NCBI GenBank assembly: GCA_037013555.1
Contig: JASUAD010000024.1
Coordinates: 10,050,221-10,114,220, forward strand
DNA length: 64,000 nucleotides
Direction: 5' to 3'
Source: Sextonia rubra
Lineage: Eukaryota; Streptophyta; Magnoliopsida; Laurales; Lauraceae
A program made the position numbers and the translations under genes. The first letter of the stretch is position 1; every line of letters starts with the position of its first letter. The notes below the pieces were generated by a model that saw only the letters and a list, made by a program, of their open reading frames with translations, did no database searches and was not told where the DNA came from. This document shows positions 11,741 to 23,900 of this stretch, piece after piece.

Positions 11741-13258
11741 GTGGTGAGATATTTGTCAAATTCCACTACAATGGGAAGTTCGAATTTGATATTTTTCATC
11801 TAGCATACAAAAGTGGAAAATAGAAGATGATGTTCATTTCAAGTAACATAACAGTGAGCTCACTGCTTAACATAGCTCTTGAATCATCAAATTGGAATAA
11901 TATAAGCATACGTTACAATATAATGGTCGTATTTTCCCATTGGTTACCATAGAAGCTGATAATGATATTAATTACAAGATGAAAGTGTTGAGAGAAGTAC
12001 AGATGGGATATATTTATACATCAACAAAAAACTGTCCTATGTTGGAGACAATAGTGGAGAACAATCAAGCCATATTCCCTAGTTATTTGTTAATAGGGGA
12101 GTTTTTTCATGTATTTATTGAAGGCCACATAGGATTTATTAGTTAATAGTATACATGATCATTTGTTTATTACTAATAATATGTTTCATGTATTTATTGA
12201 AGGCCACTTAACGTGGGTTTGCATCCCGTATACCATGATAAAATGGCCGGGTCAAGCACCTAGTATAATGAAGTGAAGAAACTACATTTTACGCATGTTT
12301 CGGAAATCCGACTGTCAATTTTTGTGAAGATAATAACACATAATTTTCAGCCGGACCCAACATTGGTGCTGTTGAAAGTAGTCTAACAACTGGTTATGTC
12401 ATTGGAAACATCGTAGAAGGAACGAAGACTAACGATGAGATTCACTTTCGTAATGTAAAATCTATAAATTTGAAAACATGTTTTGTTGGCACTCCATGTC
12501 TTAAAGGGAAAGAACTCCAGATGTTACTTTCAAAGATAGTGTGGTTCTTAACGAGTTTGTTACAAATTTGGGTCATAACTCTGCAGAGGAGATGTGCTTA
12601 GGGTGTAAATTTCCTAACCATAAAAATTTTAGAAGCACTATAGCCAAATTTACAGTATATAATAATTTCACTCTTACGCACCTAAAGACAAACAAAGCCA
12701 AAGTTACTACATGTTGTAAGGATCAAAATTGCCCATCACGTATTTATGCTTGCATAATTGAAAGAGGGTCACGATTTAAATTTTGGACATATAACCCATC
12801 CTACAATTGCTCAAAACCAGTTGTGGGCATTACACATTGGAAAGCATCATTGGAGCTCATTGACAAAAATAGTTTGGACAAAGCCCACCTAAATAACAAC
12901 TTGATGCTAGAGGAGATAATTAATGACGACGAAATAGAATTTGGAGTTATTATTTCTTATAAGAAGGCACATATAGCCAAATACATTGCACTGTGTAGTT
13001 CGAAGTTAGTATGAAGATTCATTCCGGACCCTTCCACTGTATAGCATTGAGTTGAAAATGAACTCTGGTACTGTGACCAACATTGACACTCTAGATGAAG
13101 ATAGGTTTAGAAGATTCATTTGGCCTTTTGGTCCTTGTATTAAATTTTTTACATTATTTTTTAGGCCAATTACTGCAATTGATAGATCACACCTTCGTGA
13201 TAAGTATTCAGGTGTTTTATTAGTAGTGTTGACACTAGATGTAAATCTGTTAAGTCCA
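11741..13258 (+). pseudogene. Degenerate Mutator-like (MuDR) transposase
   Basis: Pieces in order: GEIFVKFHYNGKFEFD (about 11744, like the start of MULE transposases); FP(L)VTIEADNDINYK (about 11935); a DNA-binding domain FRSTIAKFTVYNNFTL...NCPSRIYACI...FWTYNPSYNCS (12631-12810, the MuDR N-terminal zinc-binding region); then the beginning of the catalytic domain, RFRRFIWPFGPCIKFF...RPITAIDRSHLRDKYSGVLLV (13100-13240). The latter holds the position of the first catalytic Asp (ID.SHL). Frames are interrupted by stops and a 20-bp duplicated segment (CATGTATTTATTGAAGGCCA at about 12109 and 12187), and the protein breaks off after about 13258. Terminal repeats were not identified. Confidence 0.75.
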
Positions 13259-16200
13259 TAAAATTTTTCCTTTTCATCATTATTTTATGTAAACTTATGG
13301 ACTTAATTAGGATAATTGCATCATATTTAATGAATTTTATGATTTTATGAATTTGAGCATTAGAGTTTGAATTTCAGTCAAAATTTCACATTATTGCATG
13401 ATTTCATGAAAATTATTCTTTTCCGCATTATCCTACTATCCTTGCCTATCATTATTCTTCTCTACATGAAATTATAATTTCTTAAAATTTTGTGTAGGAA
13501 TTTCAAATTATTTGTGACCCACACCATCTTGGGCATGAATCCTAAAGTGGACGTTCCACATTGGTGGCCCACTTTATTTGTTGCAAAATTTAATTAAAAA
13601 TTCTAAAATATCTTTTAATATTTGAATCTAAATTCAAATCCCAAGTTTGCAACAAAGAAGGAAAGAGAATAAAAAGTTGTGGAAAAAATATTTCTAGAAA
13701 TAAAGTAGAAGGGAAGCTTCAAAGCACAAGGAGCTAAAAAGAAGAGAAAAATCTAGCAAACATGGAATGAATCCTTGTTGTTCATCCCTTGCATGACTAA
13801 CTCAAATCTTTTTACATAAATTGCAAATTCTGCATGATTTTGTGTAATTTGAAAGTCCAATTTCATATTTGATATTTTGAAGAATCTTGAGAAGTTTGTT
13901 CAACTAAGGGGCTAAGTTAGAGAAGGAAACAAATTTTGTAGAAAAGCATAAAAAGAGGAGCAAGGGGAGGGGACGTCCAATGCTTAGACTCCCTCTCATC
14001 TTCCAAAAGACTTTTACCTCTCTCCCTCCCTTTCTTTTTCCACTTTTCTTCACCAAGGAAGCTTTTCCACAAGGCCAAGCCACCCACTTTGGTCCATTCA
14101 CATGGTGGTCTATCATCCTAGTCTTGTTTTGGAATCTTCGTTATGATAGAAATTTTTGAAGTTGTAAAGTAAATGCCATGACAAGCTAGTACTTTTATTT
14201 TCTAGAAAGGGGTTGATTTATTATATCTTTTAACTAGTTTTGCGTGTAATTTATAGATAAAAATTAATGAAATTTCTGTTAACTTAGAGGGTTTTTCATA
14301 GTTAATTGCCTTGTTTAGTAACCTCTTTTGATGCTTTATTTTCTATTATGCATTGCATGCTTTTGAGGCAATGCAAGTGTGAGTAAAGGGAATTCTTGAA
14401 CTATGGAATGTTAAGGAAATAATTCTGAATTTAATTTGATTTCTCCATCAATTTTGTTTGATTCTTAGTTTGGATTGACAACCCATATTTAAGAAGGGGG
14501 TCTCAATTCACATGTATCTCCAATGTTTTAAGTGCAAGTACAGATCCAAATTTCTAGAAACATTACCATTGTTTAATTTTCTGTACTTTTTAATTCTGCA
14601 TCTTATTTTTAATTGCTTACAATTAATTGTCTAATCTTGTGTTTTAATGTTGAAACTTACTAGCTTAGGACTTTTTAGTTAAGAGTTTAGTTAGGATTGA
14701 GGGTTTTTGTTATACCATACAAAATGAGTGACATTAGCACTACCCTCATCAGGCATTTCCACCAGCTTTTGTATGGTTTAAGCGATGCTGGTGTCATTCT
14801 CGTCAGGCTTTTTGTGGCTTATGTATGGTTTATGTGATGTTAGCATCGCTCAAACGTACAGAAAAGCATGAAAGAAGCGACGATAGTGTCACTCAAACAA
14901 TATAGAATGGGCAAAACCAACGTCGTTCTTGTCAGGCTTTTCTAGAAGCAAGTTTAACAACTTTCATAATTCCACCTAAATTTACATCATTTCATCCGGT
15001 CTCCAGTACATATATATAGCATTTGAAACATCATTTTTGTTTGCTTGAAAAATAGGATCGCGAGCACGGTATGCATCGAGACTTATTTCATCAAATGGAT
15101 CAGAAAAGACAAAAGAATGACAATGATGTGTTTTTGTCACTTTTTTCATTCTCGAGTTTAGTTTTACATGGTTTTTAGCACTTTGACCTCCTGGGTGCAA
15201 GTTGTTTACATATTATTTTGTACAACTCTCCCACTTAGTCTTAGATGATCTCAAACGTGGCAAAAGTTATAGGTATTTAACAAAAATAAAAGAAATAAAA
15301 GGAGGGATGGCCTACTACCATAAGATAGTGGCCAATCCAAACATGGCTTTGGCCCTATTGGTTGGGGCTTTTTTTTTTCCTCCTTTTGAAGTTAATCGAA
15401 CAATCTTTGTAATCTATCACTTTATTTTCCCTGGTGCGCCAAGCGCATAGTTTGGGAGGAGTCATGGTTTTTGAACTAAGTGGAGTGCCAACGGTCATGT
15501 TGCCTTTTTTAAGATACCAAAGTGTTAATCCGAAAGTACAAGCATGATTGAATCCGCAGGTTTGTTCAACTCCAAAGTGAAGGAGACAAAGAAAGTCGCG
15601 GAAGACTTTGATCTTCAAGTGCTTCTTCGCATAACTCTAAGATAGTTGTTGAATCCTCTTAGTATTTTCTCATAGTTAAAGTATGTTGATCTTCGTTAGC
15701 TTCTTCGTTTTTGACCAAGTTTGGATGTTTTGAATCCTAGGGATGCTTCAAGTACTAGGAGATATTTTTTTTAATCGATGGATCAATGCTTGATGCTTGA
15801 TGCTTGATGAATGCCTTTAAAGGTCGCCTAAGGGGGGTATTTATGGGCTTGAAAGTCTTCTCCGACAATTTATGGAAAGGAGAAGAATAAGCAAAAAATC
15901 TAATTTTCAGAGGGGTATAGCAAAATGTGCATTTGTTCAGTCGACCATACTTCTTTGGTCAATCCTTGCTCAGTTGTCAACCGTGATTTCCTCCCTTAGA
16001 TCATGCTAAATAGCCTGCAATCTGCCTCAGAGAGATTTGACTAGATCTGGATCGGCCATTAGCTGTTTCTGCTATTTCTTTTTTCATTTTTCTTCCATTG
16101 GCCATTGAACTACTTGATCGGCCATTACTTTGTTTGGTTGGCTATTGTACTATGCATTCAGCCATTATATTTTTTGACTTATTTTTTTAAACCTTTTGAC

Positions 16201-17685
16201 TTATTTTCTTTCTAAACTTCAAGATAACCCTTTTAGGGTTGTCCTTGAGTTGTTTGGACCTTATTTTGATTGGACTTGAAGCATGATTGGCTTGGTTTGG
16301 CTTGATCATCTTGAATCTTCTTTTTGAATATTTTGCTAAAACTTTTTGTGTGTCAACAATTTCCAATACATTTACATCATCTAGCTCTTCATTCAAAATA
16401 TCACACATACAACAATTTCATTCAACACATACAACTTCACAGAACAAATACAACTATTCATAGAACAATCTCATCTAGCTTCTTCATTCAAGACTAAAAG
16501 CATTCAACTGATACCTTTCAAATTACTAAGAATTACATTGTGAAAAAATAGAGAAAGCCAATAAATTTGACTTCAAAATTCATTGCAGTAAACAACTGCA
16601 TTAAAGTTGAAGAGAGAGTGATATATATCTATTTACAATAAACAAAGTTGAAGAGAGAGTGAAATACATTGCAAATTTTAATGTATATTGAATATGATAA
16701 CCCAAATGTATATAAAAAATGTGGAAAAACACAGTTTTCCATGTAATGAAGCAAAGATGCATGCACAGTTCAATTTGGGGGAAAATCAAGCATATATGAA
16801 ACAATTCTCATGTAGAAACCTATCAAAATAAATGATTGGAAGATGATATAAATTTGTGTAGAAATGGGATATCGTAAGAAAGTTGGTGGATTAGAGAAGA
16901 TAAAGAAGCAAACAACCACAAGCAGCCCATGACATGTGGGGCACAACCACGAAGAAGACGATAACAACACATGGAGAATGACATTTAGTAGGGCCAAAAT
17001 GAGATGGAAAGGGGCCAAAACTTGCCTAAAATCACCATGGGACAACATGTGGGGGAGAGGGGAGAGCGGCAGAATCGTCGTAGGGAAAGGGAAGAAGAGA
17101 AAAGAAAAGGGGCCGTGTTGGCAGCGTCGCTCCTCCCCACTTAACTTTTTTCTAAAAAAAATTGCTTGAAAACTGTCCCATTTTTTGCAGTAAACTCTAT
17201 TGAGACCTTTTTTGTGCAATAGATATTTAGATATTGTTTCCCATAAAATCCTCTTAATTATAAGTGGACATGTTTTTTTATCTAAAATTCTAATTTATTA
17301 ATGATGAACGATATTTTAATTTGAATCTATTTGCAATCTCACTATCATATTGTAAAAACTCAGGATATAAGCAAAGGACAATTCGAACTCATGGATAAAA
17401 TGATTCCTAAATTAGATTTGTGTCCATTATCATCAAGCTTTGTCTCAACTATATTGGGCTCAACTGCTTGAATTATGTTTTTCTATTCAAATCTAACTTA
17501 AACCAAATCTTCATATAGGTTGCACTTCCTTATATTTATCCATAATTTGTGTCCATCACTGGATATTGCAACCTATCAAGAACAAATACACAATTTGGAT
17601 CGCAACAACCTAAATCGTGATATCACTAGCCCATTATGGAGTGCACATGCAGAAGCACTCAACATTATCACACGCATAAAGAACA
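13259..17685. other. Intergenic, repeat debris not assigned
   Basis: AT-rich DNA. 14700-14945 has loosely repeated words (GCATCGCT, TCAGGCTTTT). 15790-15812 has a short run of TTGATGC. Short open frames here have no recognisable domains or splice context. I see no supported gene. Confidence 0.4.
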
Positions 17686-18130
17686 AGAAAACTATGCAAT
17701 CATGACACATAGATTTTACGTAGTTCACCATAACAGCTACCTCTACAAGTTATGAGCATCTTGCTCGATTTCACTATGAAAGATATGAGCAATTCGTTAC
17801 AAGGACTCCCAGTCCTCTAACACTTAACTCCTCAATTTTCATAGGTCTTAATCTTGCTCGCACAGCACCTTGCCATACATGGTGTGTCAATACCACGGAG
17901 AAGAGAACTCACACCTCTCTACACCCTACATGGCTGTACGTGGTTCATACCACGGGAAAGAGATCTGCTACATCTCCTACACAGAGTCTAGGATCACATT
18001 ACATAAATATATAATATATGCTTTCTTGGCTACCAAGAAAACCCTGGCACAAAGACCAAATTACCTTTGACCTTAACTTGGTCATTAGCTAAACCAATTA
18101 ACCAATCCGGTTAAACCGGAATACAAAAAA
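17686..18130 (-). repeat. Possible antisense copia-type LTR fragment
   Basis: TTTTACGTAGTTCACC, followed by GATTTCACTATG and repeated TACCACGG words, resembles the TTACGTGGTTC-containing LTR or leader style of plant copia elements. No PPT, PBS or coding domain supports it. Confidence 0.25.
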
Positions 18131-18445
18131 ATAAACTTAACACATTATCAAAGATGATCACTGGCCCATTATCACTGGACAACATTATATAAATGATAGA
18201 AGTAGGCCCCTATAAGACTCAGTTGGAGTAGATCCCTCCCACTCTGGAAAAATGCAACCCATAAGTAGTCCTGAGAGATTCCTTTGGAAAGTAGCCTCCG
18301 CTGACATTAATGATATGTGGAGGATCACAGGTCTGTTGCACATGAGGACTTGCATCCCACTTGTGTGCATCCCACTTGTGTGAAGAAAAGGGTTTCATAA
18401 AACTAGTTAGAAAAAACAATATTATTGGGTGGCTGTACGATCAAA

Positions 18446-18508
18446 GACAGCTAGAAAGTAGAATTTACAAGCTTCCAATAAGGATGATAATATGTACATG
18501 TCTTACGT

Positions 18509-18560
<52 letters not shown>

Positions 18561-18712
18561 TCTGATTGACAGCTAGAAAGTAGAATTTACAAGCTTCCAA
18601 TAAGGATGATAATATGGATGTGCTATGTAGACTGTAAAGAGAGAGAGAGAGAGAGAGAGAGAGTGCAATTTACCAGCTTCCAATGAGGATGATAATATGT
18701 ACATGTGTTATG
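18446..18712 (+). repeat. Three-copy segmental repeat carrying (GA)n microsatellites
   Basis: A unit containing AGAATTTACAAGCTTCCAAT and AAGGATGATAATATG occurs at about 18456, 18580 and, in shorter form, 18667. The first two units end in pure GA/AG runs (about 18511-18558 and 18638-18663). The GA tracts expanded independently within the duplicated unit. Confidence 0.85.
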
Positions 18713-19207
18713 TAGATATACACATACAAGAATTTTGTGTACAATCTGGCTCTTCTTTTGTTAAGAATGTTCAAGCTTCTGGGTCCCACATAATCCTTCC
18801 TACCTAAATCCTCCACATACTGCCCACTCCCTTCTCCAGCTTCTAATTGTCACCGGCCCAAATTGAACGCTAGTTCCGATTCTGTTGGCCCACAACTTAT
18901 GACTTAAAATTTAGGTAGAATAGAGCCTAAACCAACGTTTCTCTTAATTCTACAGATCTCTCCAACTCCTACCCCCAAATCCTTTTCTCTGTAATTGTCA
19001 TACTTCCAAATAAACCCCATAGAATAGATAATTTCAGACATCCCATGCTGGATGTATGGTACATAAAACTGGTTGGATTTGGTTTGAAGTAGCAAGAAGG
19101 ATACAAATGTGCATGCACTCGGCATCCTTTTTCAAATGTTCAATTCAAACAACCCTAAATGGGATTGTATATTAAATTTTATTACCGAAAGATGTAAATT
19201 GGGTCTC

Positions 19208-19429
19208 CGTTAAGGTGGTGACTTAGTTAGTTTGAGCCTTGGATTTACTCCTCAACATCTCGAGTTCGACTCTCACCCCTTACGTTATTCGGATAATATG
19301 TGTTCGATCATATATGCACCCCAAAGAAATAATCCTGGCTTGATAAAATCGGGTCACGCCGCCGGAGGCCAAAGGTCTAAAGGTTGGTTTGATCTGGGAT
19401 ACCTTGTGTTATAAAATAAATAAATAAAT
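19208..19429 (+). mobile_element. tRNA-derived SINE, family A copy 2
   Basis: A-box-like GGTGACTTAGTTAGTTTGAG near 19214, B-box GTTCGACTC near 19263, a body collinear with the copy at 4350-4583, and an (AAAT)n tail AAAATAAATAAATAAATG at about 19412-19429. The preserved B-box fits the RNA polymerase III promoter consensus. Confidence 0.75.
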
Positions 19430-20099
19430 GTAAGTTAGGTAAAAGACGTGGAGGAAGCCAAAACCACTGCCAACTTGGGTCAATTTATAAACCCACACCC
19501 TCCCAAATCTGAGAAAAATGTCCTAACAAACCAAGCTGGAAACAAATGCTTGGTGCTGTTGGAAAGGAACAATAATCGGATGTTCAGACCTTGAAATCTA
19601 TGGTGCATGAAGATCTGCAGATTTGGGCCCTCCAAAACACATTGAAAGCTCATTTTCTTCACCAGTCCTGTAATTGCCTGCAATGTCAGGTCAATAATCC
19701 ACAAGTGCATCTCTCCAGGAAAGGTTCCCCCACAAGGCAAAGCTGGGAACAACATGAAACAATTGCCTGCAATCAATGTCAAGGTTAATAATCCACAAGT
19801 GCATGTGCATAATTTAACTCACCTAAAATAATCATGAAATAATGATCACTAAAGCAAATGGACATAATTTGATGAAACAGCTTCATTTACTCACTGATTT
19901 CTCACACTTTCCAAACTTTGACATAGCAGGAACTTTAAATGCAGTAATGTTAGATTCTCCATCATTCACCTATTTTGAGAGTATTTACAAGTAGAAGTAA
20001 GAATTTTAATTTCTTTCACCACTGAAACATCAATACCTTTCAAACAATGGATGAAACTAACATCCCAAAAGAAATATACTCAGACAAAAAAAAATGCAT
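19430..20099. other. Intergenic between SINE and DCAF1 3' end
   Basis: A word set (CAATGTCA, AATAATCCACAAGTGCAT) occurs twice at about 19680-19710 and 19770-19803, a small direct repeat. No gene recognised. Confidence 0.5.
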
Positions 20100-20286
20100 A
20101 ATTGCACTTTTATTTGATTATCACAATCCTACACCGATGGCCTCTTTAGTTACATCCCATTGCTCATGTATCAATTTCTTCTGATTTTCCCCTTTTTTCT
20201 CTGAAACACCACCAGGCTCAAGAAAGCCTGGGAAATAACCCTAAACAATAATTACAACATTTGTGATGAACTGCAAACAGATCACA
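20100..20286 (-). terminator. DCAF1: DCAF1 3' UTR with poly(A) signal
   Basis: After the TAG stop a short T- and A-rich 3' UTR runs to an AATAAA signal on the minus strand at 20114-20109, about 170 nt downstream. Cleavage would be expected near 20090-20100. The signal is seen directly; the end point is inferred. Confidence 0.6.
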
Positions 20287-20994
20287 CTAGAAGCCAAATC
20301 CATGACCTGCAAAACCCCCTTCATCCTCACTGCTGAAAGAATCCACCACCTGACTGTCATCGTCATCATCCCCATCAGTCGCAATCTCCAATATTCCTGG
20401 GCCCCCATCCAATTCCAGGCCAAGGTTAAATTCGACATCATCATCATCCTCATCGAGCTCATCCACACTTTCATCATCATCCTCTTCATTGCTCAAGTCT
20501 TCAGCATCGCTGTTGATATCACTGTCTATGTCAGGGCCTAATGTGGGGTCCTCGTCGGCTTCTGAGTCATCATCCTCATCCTCTTCCTCATCTGAGTCAA
20601 CTCCATCATCAGGGTCAGAGTCATCATCAGTGGGTCGGCGCCGTCCTATCTCATAGAGCCTGGCGGAAGAAAGCATGTCTTCATGATCATCCATGGACAC
20701 CAGGCCAACAAAGGAATCAGTTGGCTCGGCAGCAAAGTCAAGAACACAGCGGTCGACAGGGACTGTGGCAATGTCAGAATAGCTGATGCCATCCACAGTA
20801 CGGAATGCAGCAAAAAGAGGGTGCCTGAGACGACGGGGTTGGACGGCAGATGTTATGTCCTCAAGGTTTCTCCTCAGGATCGCATAGATTACATTCCCAG
20901 CTGCATTGAACGTTATCACTGTCTGATCCAAGGAAGGTACGCTGCGCAGGAGCTTGAATTTCCGGAGATCCCAAACTTCTGAGTTTATAATCAC
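20287..20994 (-). CDS. DCAF1: DCAF1 coding exon 14 (second WDxR and acidic tail)
   Basis: Starts at CATAG|GTGATTATAAAC and encodes VIINSEVWDLRKFKLL, so the second DDB1-contact motif WDLR (1750-1753) sits in the first codons of this exon, 36 residues after WDRR. The last WD40 blades follow (DQTVITFNAAGNVIYAILRR). From about residue 1855 the protein is almost pure Asp/Glu/Ser, then ends in a short Gly/Phe tail, EDEGGFAGHGFGF. This acidic tail is a hallmark of plant and animal DCAF1. The stop is TAG at 20289-20287. Confidence 0.95.
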   Translation of the reverse strand: MIINSEVWDLRKFKLLRSVPSLDQTVITFNAAGNVIYAILRRNLEDITSAVQPRRLRHPLFAAFRTVDGISYSDIATVPVDRCVLDFAAEPTDSFVGLVSMDDHEDMLSSARLYEIGRRRPTDDDSDPDDGVDSDEEEDEDDDSEADEDPTLGPDIDSDINSDAEDLSNEEDDDESVDELDEDDDDVEFNLGLELDGGPGILEIATDGDDDDDSQVVDSFSSEDEGGFAGHGFGF

Positions 20995-23900
20995 CTATGA
21001 AGGGGAACAATAATAAAAACTGTAAGCAACAGAATCTGTTATGCACAAATTCAGGTGATTGCTACAAACACCACTGGGACATCAACAGAGAAGGGATTGA
21101 GAGTCTGAGATATTCAACTATTTCCAAGAAAGGAGTACATCACTCCATTCAGCTGGCCAATAGTATGATGATATTTTCCCAGGAAGCATATTGTATTTAT
21201 CCATATAGTAGAGATACAAATTATTACCATTCCAAAAAAGAGATCTGAGCATTACAGGTGTTGTGACAGTTGACTGAACGTATAAAATAGCATGTGGCCA
21301 CTGTCTATTGGGGCAATGAAGTAACAGCACCTCAATCATCGTGACAAAAACTCAGCAATTGGGCCACAAGCTTAAGCAAATGATTGTCAAATGCACAATT
21401 TATATGATTAGACGCCATAAAGGGATGATTGTTGTCATGGAACTCCAGAATATCTAACATGCTGAGTGCTGGCCAACTCATATCTATAGCGTATAAAGAT
21501 AAAAGAATAATTCATCCACTTTTCCCTAAGTGTGTGCATAATAGAACCAAACCATTCATTTGGTAGCACCACCACAACTCATCTCCACATAACATAGGTA
21601 GATTCTCAAAGTAAAGAAATATTCCAGGAAATTTTTCAAGAATATCCAGCAAAAAAATATATTGGAAAAAATAAATATATTTTTTTAATGATAAAAATAA
21701 ATATAAATATATAATCGAAATGCTTAAATTTTGGGGGTTTCAATAAATGCATTTAGATGAGCAAAAAACAGAGGAGGATCATCAATGCTAGTTTCCTTCT
21801 TGAGAGATGAAATTTAGCTGATTCAATGATAATGGAGTTTATGCAAGCAGGGAGTGCGTTTGGATCCACGGATTCCGCAAAATCAAAGGGCTGAATTTTT
21901 GGTGTAAGTAGGGGGAGAGAGGAAAAAAGGAGGGAGGGAGGTGGGGAAGGAGCAGTTCAACATAATTAAAAAAAGCATTTACACAAATGGAAAATTCTAG
22001 AAAAAAATAAAAAATCTTGCACTGATTTAATTCAGGTGATAAACATCGCCAATATTTGAGACAGTGCAGAGTGGTCCTAAGCATTGGTGGGTCATATGCC
22101 AAAATACACTCTTTGGCAAATCTTATCAATACAAAATAGATCTGTGGGAAATATATCTGCATGGAATAAATATGCATGAAGTAGATGTGTAAAAAATAGA
22201 CCGTTTGGTAAAGAGAAAATACTGTTTGAAATAGGCATTTTTGAATCCGATGGTCTACAATTTTTCACAAATTTCTCAAGATCTACCATGAATCAAGGCA
22301 TGAAAGTTGGTTCCATAGCCACTACCATCTTTCCAAAGCAGATGAGGGGTTTCGATCATAATTTAGGGGACTACATTAGTCCATAAGTGTGAATCTGATG
22401 TTCAGCTTTTTTTTTTTTTTACAAATCTCTCAAGATTTATGTCAGATCAACGGTTGAATTTGACATGCTGGCCATTTTTTATGTAATGAAGACACCCCAT
22501 AGTTCAGATCTAGGTTTAACGGCCCATAATTAAATAAAAAAAGATATCAACTAACTGGTATTCATCATGTGCAAAACCCAACTACTCTATTTGCATTTAA
22601 AGTTCTACCTTTTCACAAATTTCTCAAGACTCATGTAAGATCAACGGTTGAAATTTTAAATGGTGGCCATTTTAAAGATGCGTAAGAGATCTAACAATTT
22701 AGATCTTGATTTGGCAGCCACAAACAAAAAATTAAAAAATTAAAAACAGATTGACAGTTGATGACGTAAGCCACCAGCCATTAAGTTTTTGAGATCCACA
22801 ATGAATTAATGCTTGATATTTGTGCTCTTAGCCGTTTTAAACCTACTGGAGAGGATCAACAGTTTGGATTATGATTTAGGGTCCCACAAAAGTCTAGAAA
22901 TACATATTTATGCATTTAATTATTTCTTGAGATCCACAATGAATTAATGTTTGATATTGGAGCTCTTAGCCATTTTAAACCTTCTGGAGAGGATCAACAG
23001 TTTGGATTATGATTCAGGGTCCCACAAAAGTCCAGAAAACCATATTTGTGCATTTATGTTTGTTTACAACTTGAGATATGTGTAAGATCAATGGTTCAAA
23101 TCTGATACAGCAGCCATGTGGACCTCCTAAAGATATCTGACGGTTCAGATCTCAATGTGGTGGCCCAGAATTTTAAAAAACCAATGGAGAAGAAAAAGAC
23201 AGAATGGCATCTGTCCGTCAAAAGCACTGTAGCCGCCCCATTTGCCCGCTTCAGACCTTCATGTCTATTTCCCACAGCCCCCTTTCTCCTCCTTTTTCCC
23301 AGACATAAATGTTTACTACTCTTTTTGAAATAGACATTCAAATGGGGGTTGCCAAACAGTCTAAATGTCGTTTTGAAACCTCTTGAAGACATTTAGACCT
23401 CAGAGATAGAGATGCCAAACAGCACCTAATTTGGAAATTCTAAGCCTTCGGGATCTAGAAAAAAAAGGGACTCAGGAACCATGCCTGACTCGGCCAAGTC
23501 CCAATTCAATGCACATAAAAATCTTTAAAAAGTACGAACAATTTAAAAATAAATGTAAAAAGCCCACTACAATCAAATATCTAATTTTATGGGTCCATTG
23601 ACATCCCTATCGATAACCTAGCATTAATAGGTCCCTCTGCCTAACCATGGAACTCTTTACAATTATATGCATACCAAGATAAAATTGTATTTTGGACCAC
23701 TGCAGTCAATATCTAATTTTATGGGTTCACTGTGGCCAACTACAGCTATAGTCTAGAAATGGCACGCATGGATTAAACCAAAAACACAGAAGTATAACAA
23801 AAGATTTTGTCCATATCATAAAAGAATTGGAAGTTCTATTTATTTTATGTTGCTGCATACTTAGGAAAGGATTGGCCATTGTTAAAAGATTCCACATAGA

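Noticed and set aside
16770..17219. 149-codon minus-strand open frame
   Set aside because: Low-complexity hydrophobic sequence without domain, splice signals or homology that I recognise; likely chance in repeat-derived DNA.
20263..20541. Plus-strand open frames across the DCAF1 last exon
   Set aside because: They are shadows of the acidic-tail codons and have no conserved domain.
21850..23426. Single large DNA transposon in intron 13 bounded by GTGCGTTTGG-like ends
   Set aside because: The terminal words are short and imperfect and no target duplication was found, so it was kept only as a remark under the intron.
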